From NCBI RefSeq assembly GCF_014656545.1, contig NZ_BNDS01000001.1, forward strand, positions 251,190-315,189: 64,000 bases of DNA. The letters are read 5' to 3'. The notes under the pieces were generated by a model, which was not told where the DNA came from, made no database searches, and worked only from the letters and a program-made list of their open reading frames with translations. Each line of letters starts with the position of its first letter. Positions within the stretch are counted from its first letter, which is position 1. Of the stretch, positions 58,853 through 64,000 are shown in pieces. The position numbers and the translations under genes were made by a program. This DNA comes from Neobacillus kokaensis (GTDB lineage: Bacteria > Bacillota > Bacilli > Bacillales > Cytobacillaceae).

Positions 58853-60310
58853 TCAACCAGTCTTTTCTTCCTTAATCGGGTTATATTCTTTTTCCCAGAA
58901 ATCAGCATTTTTAATACCAAGTTTTACTGGGTCAAAGACAGGATCTTTGCCTTGTTTTAGCTGCGCTTCGTAATCCCTCAGCACCTTGAGAGCTGGTTTC
59001 GACAGAAGGAGAATCGCAATAATGTTTAACCAAGCCATACTTCCTACTCCGACGTCACCCAATGCCCAAGCTAAAGCCGCAGTTTTAACGCTGCCGTAAT
59101 ATACCATTGCGCAAATGACAACTTTTAGCAGTAATTCGGTCCACGGACGTTTAGCGTTTTTATTGATATAGGCAAGATTTGTTTCGGCCATATAGTAATA
59201 GGCCATTATGGTCGTAAACGCAAAGAAAAACAGTGAAAGGGCTACAAATGGCGCACCAAAGCCAGGCATGACAGCCTCAACAGCTGATTGGGTATAACCA
59301 GGTCCAGGCTGCATGTCGCCAAGATTATTAACGATTTGCGGTTTCCCTTCTGGAGCAACATTATACATGCCTGTAATCAAAATCATAAATGCAGTTGCTG
59401 AACAAACTAACAACGTATCAACATAAACTGAAAACGCTTGCACAATTCCTTGCTTTGCAGGATGTGAAACCTCAGCCGCGGCTGCAGCATGCGGGCCGGT
59501 ACCTTGCCCCGCTTCATTGGAATAAATTCCACGTTTAACTCCCCATGAAATCGCAGCACCCAAGATACCTCCGAATGCAGCATCTGCACCAAATGCACTT
59601 GAGAAGATCAGTTTTAGTACTTGAGGTAACTCAGAGATATTCATAAAAGTAATGATTAAGGCGACTAAAATATAACCTAAGGCCATGAAAGGGACTACAA
59701 GCTCAGCAACACGAGCAATTCGTTTAACACCGCCAAAGATAATCGTAGCGAGGAGAACAACAATAATGGCACCAGTAATAGCGGGGTTAATTCCGAAAGC
59801 GTTTTCAACACTAAGCGCAATACTATTTGCCTGTACACCCGGCAATAGGAACCCTGTCGCAATAACGGTAACAATCGCAAATAAAACGGCATACCACTTA
59901 ATGTTCAGCCCTTTTTCAATGTAGAAAGCCGGGCCTCCACGGAACTGACCATCTTGCTTTGTTTTATATACTTGGCCTAAAGCAGATTCGATAAATGCGG
60001 AACCCGCTCCCAAGAACGCCATTACCCACATCCAGAAAACAGCACCTGGGCCCCCAAATGCAATGGCTGTCGCAACACCGGCAATATTACCTGTACCGAC
60101 GCGGCCAGATAAAGCAAGTGTTAATGCTTGGAATGATGATATTCCAGCTTCTGATTTTTCCCCTTTAAACATCAGTTTAAAAATGTCTTTCATATGTCTT
60201 ACTTGAAGAAATCTTGTTGCAATTGAATAAAATAAACCTACTCCTAAACATAAATAGATAAGTGCTTGGCTCCAAATAATGTCATTCAGCCAGTTTACAA
60301 AAGCTTCCAT
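58853..60310 (-). CDS. Alanine/glycine:cation symporter (AGCS family)
   Basis: The 485-residue membrane protein has about eleven helices and the AGCS signatures GRVGTGNIAGVATAIAFGGPGAVFWMWVMAFLGA and SWGVKRGIYSNEAGQGTGPHAAAAA. It imports alanine, glycine or glutamine with Na+ or H+ (AlsT/GlnT-like); the substrate is not certain. AAAGGGGGA precedes ATG. It is next to, but convergent with, the dpp-ykf operon, which releases alanine. A cre-like site with one mismatch lies upstream at 60429-60444. Confidence 0.92.
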   Translation of the reverse strand: MEAFVNWLNDIIWSQALIYLCLGVGLFYSIATRFLQVRHMKDIFKLMFKGEKSEAGISSFQALTLALSGRVGTGNIAGVATAIAFGGPGAVFWMWVMAFLGAGSAFIESALGQVYKTKQDGQFRGGPAFYIEKGLNIKWYAVLFAIVTVIATGFLLPGVQANSIALSVENAFGINPAITGAIIVVLLATIIFGGVKRIARVAELVVPFMALGYILVALIITFMNISELPQVLKLIFSSAFGADAAFGGILGAAISWGVKRGIYSNEAGQGTGPHAAAAAEVSHPAKQGIVQAFSVYVDTLLVCSATAFMILITGMYNVAPEGKPQIVNNLGDMQPGPGYTQSAVEAVMPGFGAPFVALSLFFFAFTTIMAYYYMAETNLAYINKNAKRPWTELLLKVVICAMVYYGSVKTAALAWALGDVGVGSMAWLNIIAILLLSKPALKVLRDYEAQLKQGKDPVFDPVKLGIKNADFWEKEYNPIKEEKTG

Positions 60311-60428
60311 AAATTTCCCCCTTTGGTCCTTGATGGTTTCATTATATAACAGAATAAAAATAATAGAAAGAATTTTTTCTATTTTTGCAATATTTTTCAG
60401 TATAATTTACTTTAGTGCTTTAATGCAT

Positions 60429-60444
60429 ATGAATGCGCTTTCAA
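60429..60444 (-). promoter_or_regulatory. cre-like sequence upstream of the AGCS gene
   Basis: ATGAATGCGCTTTCAA fits the cre consensus WTGNAARCGNWWWCAW at all but one position (T for A at position 6). It lies about 120 bp upstream of the gene start. No clear -35 partner was found, so the role is open. Confidence 0.4.
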
Positions 60445-60524
60445 TTCTTGGTTTATGGGACAAGTTACTCTTTTAGGCTATCGTAATACTTTAATGAGTA
60501 TAGTAATTTATTTTAATAGAATAT

Positions 60525-60553
60525 AAAAAGCACGCATTTCAGCGTGCTTTTAA
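60525..60553. terminator. Terminator of the MMPL gene
   Basis: AAAAGCACGC (60526-60535) and GCGTGCTTTT (60542-60551) form a perfect stem with A and T runs on both sides, at the end of the minus-strand MMPL gene. Confidence 0.9.
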
Positions 60554-60554
60554 A

Positions 60555-63500
60555 TTAATTGGAATGCCCGGCTGTATCATTATTTTTTCTAAATGGCCAC
60601 CAGTTCGCTTCTCCAAATGTTTTGACCATGACTGGTACAAATAATGGAAGGACTACCAAAGCGTATAAGGCAAGACCAATTAGAAGAATGGTTGCAATTT
60701 CTAGTAATGACAGAACGCCTGAAGGCATCATAGCGGCAAAAGTACCGCCTAAGATTACAGCGGCGGAAATTATAACCGTTCCCATCTTTTTCATTGATTC
60801 CAAAATGGCTTGCTCAACTGATAAATGGCGGAATTCGTTGAAACGATCCATTAAGAAAATACTATAGTCGATTCCAAGTGCGACTAAGATAACGAAGGCA
60901 AAGAATGGAACGGCCCAGCTAATTCCCGAGTACCCTAACCAATTTATAAAGATCACTTCCGAAATAGACATGGCCGTATAGTAGGTTAGAACCAATGATC
61001 CGATTAAGTAAACAGGCATAATGAGTGACCGAAGCAGGATCACCAAAATGATAAAGATTCCTGTAAGCATTAACACAACCGTTCTTGAATAATCACCCTC
61101 GGAAATGGTATCTAGATCATTATGCATGCTTGAGACGCCGCCAACGGCCACTTTTGCATTTTTCAGCTTCGTATCCTTCACAGCACGTTTTACGCTGTCT
61201 TTAATTTCAGGGATTTTGTCAATCGCTTCATTCGAATAAGGATTTTTGTTAAAGACGACGTCAATGGTCATCACTTTACGGTCCTTAGACAGGTACGTAT
61301 CCATCACTTTTGCAAAATCCTTGCTGTCAAGGACGTCCTGCGGAATATAAAACCCATTTTGTTTTTGCTTAGATACATCGGCAAGGTAATCTTGGGCAGA
61401 GTTCAGTCCTTTTGATACTTCATGTAAACCGTCCGCACTTTGAGTTAAGCCGTCAGAGAGCTGGGTAATCTGTCCGCCCATATCTTGAAATCCTGTTAGA
61501 ATCTGCTCTTGGCCATTCTTTAGACCATCTAATCCGTTAGAAAACTGCGGCAGCTTGGAAACGATTTGCCCTTGACCGTTTTCCATTTTAGCTAGACCTT
61601 CTTCTAGCTGTTTCATGCCAGCAACCAGTTTTTCCATTCCATCGATCAGCTGGCGATGGCCTTCGATTGCTTCGGAAAATTGAGTATTGGCGAAAGCCAA
61701 TCCGTCTTGGGCGTTTTGAAGGCCGGCATTTAACCCGGCTAATGCTCCGGCTAACTCTTTGGTTGCTGCTGTAGCACCAGGTGAGTCGGGAATGCCCGGA
61801 AACCCGTTTACACCTTTAATTGTCATTTTAATAGCTTGATAGTCGGTGTCAGCCATTATCTCCGGATGAGCCTTCTCAAGTCCGGCAAAATGAGGGGCTA
61901 GGGCCGCTAAGCTTTGGTGTAATTGGGTAAGGTGATTAGCAATTTCATCATAATGTCCCTTAAGGGTACCAAGACCGCTTCCAGCCTGCTCATAGCCGCT
62001 TAATAGCTGATTATATCCGGCTAAAAGTTCCTTTGAATGGGACACAATTTCTTCTAACCCTTTTCGGGCATCACGGGCTCCAAGTGAGCCGTCCTTCAGC
62101 CCATTCTCAATCTGACTTAAACCTGTTTGAAGGGAACCCATTCCGGTTTTTAAATCGGAAGTGCCTTTAATAAGTTTATTTATGCCATTTGTCGCTTCTG
62201 CCATTTTCGGCTGATTGGCTGCCATTTGGCTGCCTGCTTCGGAAAGTCCGTTACTGATCTTTGTTATCCCGTCATTTCCTTTTCCCAGTCCGTCGTTTAG
62301 GCTTACAACCTGCTTAGAAAGATAAAAATCATCGATTGGTTCACCCATTGGCCTTGTAAGGGAGCGAACCGTTTTGACATCGTCCACTTTTTTCAGTTCT
62401 TGACTGATTTGTTCCGTCAGGGCAATATACTCGGATGTATTCATTTGGTCATCATTTTTGATGACAATTTGTGTTGGCATGGATTCACCAGGGCCAAACG
62501 AATCGGCGATCAAATTAAACCCTTTAATGGAAGGGTAATCATCGCTGATTTCCTCGAGTGAGTTAAACGATAACTGGTCTTTATAGGTAAATAAAAACGG
62601 TACAGACACAATGACAACGATTAGAAAGGCGAGGAATGGACGTGCCAGTGCAAATCGGCCCAAAATGCCCCAAAATTTGCTGTCACCATGCTCTAATTTC
62701 CCTTTTGACGGCCAAAATAGCTTTTTGCCAAGTACGGCCATGAAGAAGGGAACAACAGTTACGAGAGCAATTAATAGAATCGCAACCCCAACCGCAACGG
62801 CAGCTGCCGATTTATAAAGCTGGAAGGTGGAAAATCCAATCGACGCAAACCCGATTAGCACAGCGATTCCACTGAAAAGTACGGTTTTACCGGCAGTACG
62901 GTAGGTGGCCACGATGGCTTCCGTTATATTTTCGTTTTTCGGTAATTCTTCCTTAAATCGGCTTAATAGCAAAATACAATAGTCGGTTCCTATTCCGAAT
63001 AGAACAGCAACTAAGAAAATCTGCGTAAACGTTGATAACGGAAAATCAACTTTATCTACTAATATCGCCACAATCGACTGGGCTGTTAAATAGCTGAAGC
63101 CGACGGTAATTAACGGAATAATCGGCGCAACTGCTGATCTAAATACTAGCAGGAGTACGGCCAAAATGAAAACTACGGTAATTCCTTCGGTTTTTTTCAA
63201 GCCTTCTTGAGAGTTAGTTACAAGATCCTCGCCAATTACCCAGCTGCCGGTATAATAGTGATCAAGCTTAACGTTATCGATTGCATCGTAAAGATTACTT
63301 GTAATCTCTTTTGCTTCCCGGCCATTAGCAGTGACTTTTAATGACACCAGGATGGTTTTTCCATCCTTAGATACGAGCTGATCATTGAGTTCCTTTTGCT
63401 GAAAATGAGTGAGGAGATCTGTGATCCCAAGCTCCTGTTTGTGCTTCTCTAGCTCGTTAACCGCTTTTTCCGCTTCTTTAAAATCGTTCTCTGACAGCTT

Positions 63501-63731
63501 TTTATCGCTGTGAAAGACGAGTGCAGTTTGCAGGTCTTTGCCTTTGTTTTCACTAGATTGCACATCCTTAAGAATTTCTTCCGCCATGGTTGAAGAATAG
63601 CCATTTGGTACGGAAATTTGTCCTTTTTCACGAACAAGGTTTTCCATATTCGGCGCTGCCATAAAGAGACCAGCGATGATGGCGACCCAGGCGATAAGGA
63701 TGAACCATTTTCCTTTAATGATTGCACGCAA
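60555..63731 (-). CDS. MMPL-family RND transporter (YdgH-like)
   Basis: The 1058-residue protein has the two-lobe MMPL layout: one helix then an outer loop, five helices (about 175-360; LFGIGTDYCILLLSRFKEEL carries the GxxxDY proton-relay motif), a very long outer region (about 385-840) and five more helices near the end with VALGIDYSIFLMDRFNE, the second GxxxDY. The long loop is a helical repeat in which G-L-x-x-G or M-x-x-G blocks recur, as in YhgE/Pip proteins, with L-K-x-G-M-G-S-L-Q-T-G-L. TTG start behind GGGGGA; the preceding marR gene ends 3 bases upstream. In B. subtilis ydgG (marR) and ydgH are paired in the same way. Confidence 0.9.
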   Translation of the reverse strand: MRAIIKGKWFILIAWVAIIAGLFMAAPNMENLVREKGQISVPNGYSSTMAEEILKDVQSSENKGKDLQTALVFHSDKKLSENDFKEAEKAVNELEKHKQELGITDLLTHFQQKELNDQLVSKDGKTILVSLKVTANGREAKEITSNLYDAIDNVKLDHYYTGSWVIGEDLVTNSQEGLKKTEGITVVFILAVLLLVFRSAVAPIIPLITVGFSYLTAQSIVAILVDKVDFPLSTFTQIFLVAVLFGIGTDYCILLLSRFKEELPKNENITEAIVATYRTAGKTVLFSGIAVLIGFASIGFSTFQLYKSAAAVAVGVAILLIALVTVVPFFMAVLGKKLFWPSKGKLEHGDSKFWGILGRFALARPFLAFLIVVIVSVPFLFTYKDQLSFNSLEEISDDYPSIKGFNLIADSFGPGESMPTQIVIKNDDQMNTSEYIALTEQISQELKKVDDVKTVRSLTRPMGEPIDDFYLSKQVVSLNDGLGKGNDGITKISNGLSEAGSQMAANQPKMAEATNGINKLIKGTSDLKTGMGSLQTGLSQIENGLKDGSLGARDARKGLEEIVSHSKELLAGYNQLLSGYEQAGSGLGTLKGHYDEIANHLTQLHQSLAALAPHFAGLEKAHPEIMADTDYQAIKMTIKGVNGFPGIPDSPGATAATKELAGALAGLNAGLQNAQDGLAFANTQFSEAIEGHRQLIDGMEKLVAGMKQLEEGLAKMENGQGQIVSKLPQFSNGLDGLKNGQEQILTGFQDMGGQITQLSDGLTQSADGLHEVSKGLNSAQDYLADVSKQKQNGFYIPQDVLDSKDFAKVMDTYLSKDRKVMTIDVVFNKNPYSNEAIDKIPEIKDSVKRAVKDTKLKNAKVAVGGVSSMHNDLDTISEGDYSRTVVLMLTGIFIILVILLRSLIMPVYLIGSLVLTYYTAMSISEVIFINWLGYSGISWAVPFFAFVILVALGIDYSIFLMDRFNEFRHLSVEQAILESMKKMGTVIISAAVILGGTFAAMMPSGVLSLLEIATILLIGLALYALVVLPLFVPVMVKTFGEANWWPFRKNNDTAGHSN

Positions 63732-63734
63732 CTA

Positions 63735-64000
63735 TTATTCCCCCAGTTCTTCCTTTTTCTTATTGTTTAAAACTTCTGCCAGCTTTTCATACGTGTTAAT
63801 AAAAGCTGTGATTTCCGGTTCCTCAAATTGAGTAATGATGGATTCAACTAAAAGATGGATTTTTTCCTGAGCCTTTTGGTAAAGTTCAATTCCTTGTTCG
63901 GTTAAGGTTAGGTAAACAACCCTGCGGTCGTTTTCATCGCGGGTTCTTTCAATTAACCCCCTGTCCGTCATCCGGTTAATAATGGCGGTGATAGCACTTT
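63735..64000 (-). CDS. MarR-family regulator, C-terminal part (cut by window edge)
   Basis: The minus-strand frame is open at the window end and reads SAITAIINRMTDRGLIERTR, DENDRRVVYLTLTEQGIELY and then two dimerisation helices, ending KKKEELGE. S-A-I-T-x-I-I-N-R-M is the recognition helix and D-x-N-D-R-R the wing of a MarR protein. The N-terminal part lies beyond base 64000. Its stop codon overlaps the ribosome site of the MMPL gene, so the regulator and pump are coupled, as with B. subtilis ydgGH. Confidence 0.88.
   Translation of the reverse strand, partial: SAITAIINRMTDRGLIERTRDENDRRVVYLTLTEQGIELYQKAQEKIHLLVESIITQFEEPEITAFINTYEKLAEVLNNKKKEELGE

Overview
The window is a 64 kb piece of a low-GC Gram-positive chromosome from a spore-forming Bacillaceae, most likely a Bacillus/Neobacillus-type organism. 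Pointers are a dppABCDE-ykfABCD operon in the B. subtilis gene order, a yit-type sulfolactate cluster (a compound stored in spores), a GerPF-like spore germination protein, YqhV, YitE, YvgN and HtpG orthologues, strong AGGAGG-type ribosome sites, frequent TTG/GTG starts and compact stem-loop-plus-T-run terminators. No rRNA, tRNA, insertion sequence, prophage or CRISPR array was seen. Most of the window looks like ordinary chromosome.

Layout. 1-3.6 kb: tail of a TadC-like protein, two very small genes, a SET-domain protein and an etfBA pair. 3.6-5.2 kb: an M20 amidohydrolase with a textbook sigma-54 (SigL) promoter, tandem upstream dyads and a perfect cre site. 5.3-10.1 kb: a GerPF-like gene, a CPA2 antiporter, small exported proteins, YqhV and a TauE/SafE exporter. 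10.1-16 kb: an MFS exporter, then a co-directional comA / histidine-phosphatase / cysH / sat / cysC run, then yitE on the other strand. This is a rearranged yit cluster in which ComB (phosphosulfolactate phosphatase) is missing and a histidine phosphatase sits in its place. 16.7-31.5 kb: an orphan PAS sensor kinase behind an attenuator-like terminator, a prolyl-4-hydroxylase, htpG under a CIRCE operator, MBL hydrolase, YvgN, a YitT-family protein, MFS+CBS opposite a MarR regulator, aspartase, a VanW lipoprotein and an AIM24/TIGR00266 protein. 31.5-34.8 kb: a candidate structured RNA, a SulP permease translationally coupled to an ArsR regulator, a 21-bp-period repeat and a cold-shock gene with a long leader. 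34.9-39.7 kb: sbcDC followed by a 53-bp tandem repeat running into the stump of an acyltransferase gene. 39.7-48.3 kb: UDG, phosphatase, MFS, GNAT, mntH with an MntR box, selB, and a TerD-zinc ribbon-TerB fusion. 48.5-58.8 kb: the CodY-type dpp-ykf operon for import and recycling of cell-wall peptides, extended by a cytoplasmic class A beta-lactamase-fold hydrolase. 58.9-64 kb: an AGCS symporter and a MarR-MMPL pair cut by the window edge.

How genes work together. Sat, CysC and CysH turn sulfate into sulfite, and ComA joins sulfite to phosphoenolpyruvate. No sulfite reductase is present, so the cluster looks built to send sulfite into phosphosulfolactate rather than cysteine. The dpp-ykf genes import peptides and cut muropeptides to L-Ala, D/L-Glu and diaminopimelate-type products. 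ArsR-SulP, MarR-MMPL and MarR/MFS-CBS are regulator-transporter pairs with visible operators in two of the three cases. The strongest leads for new biology are the phosphatase swap in the sulfolactate cluster, the nested-stem RNA at 31.56-31.67 kb, the SigL/CcpA-controlled amidohydrolase, and the repeat array behind sbcDC. All assignments come from reading sequence and recalling families; no database search was run.
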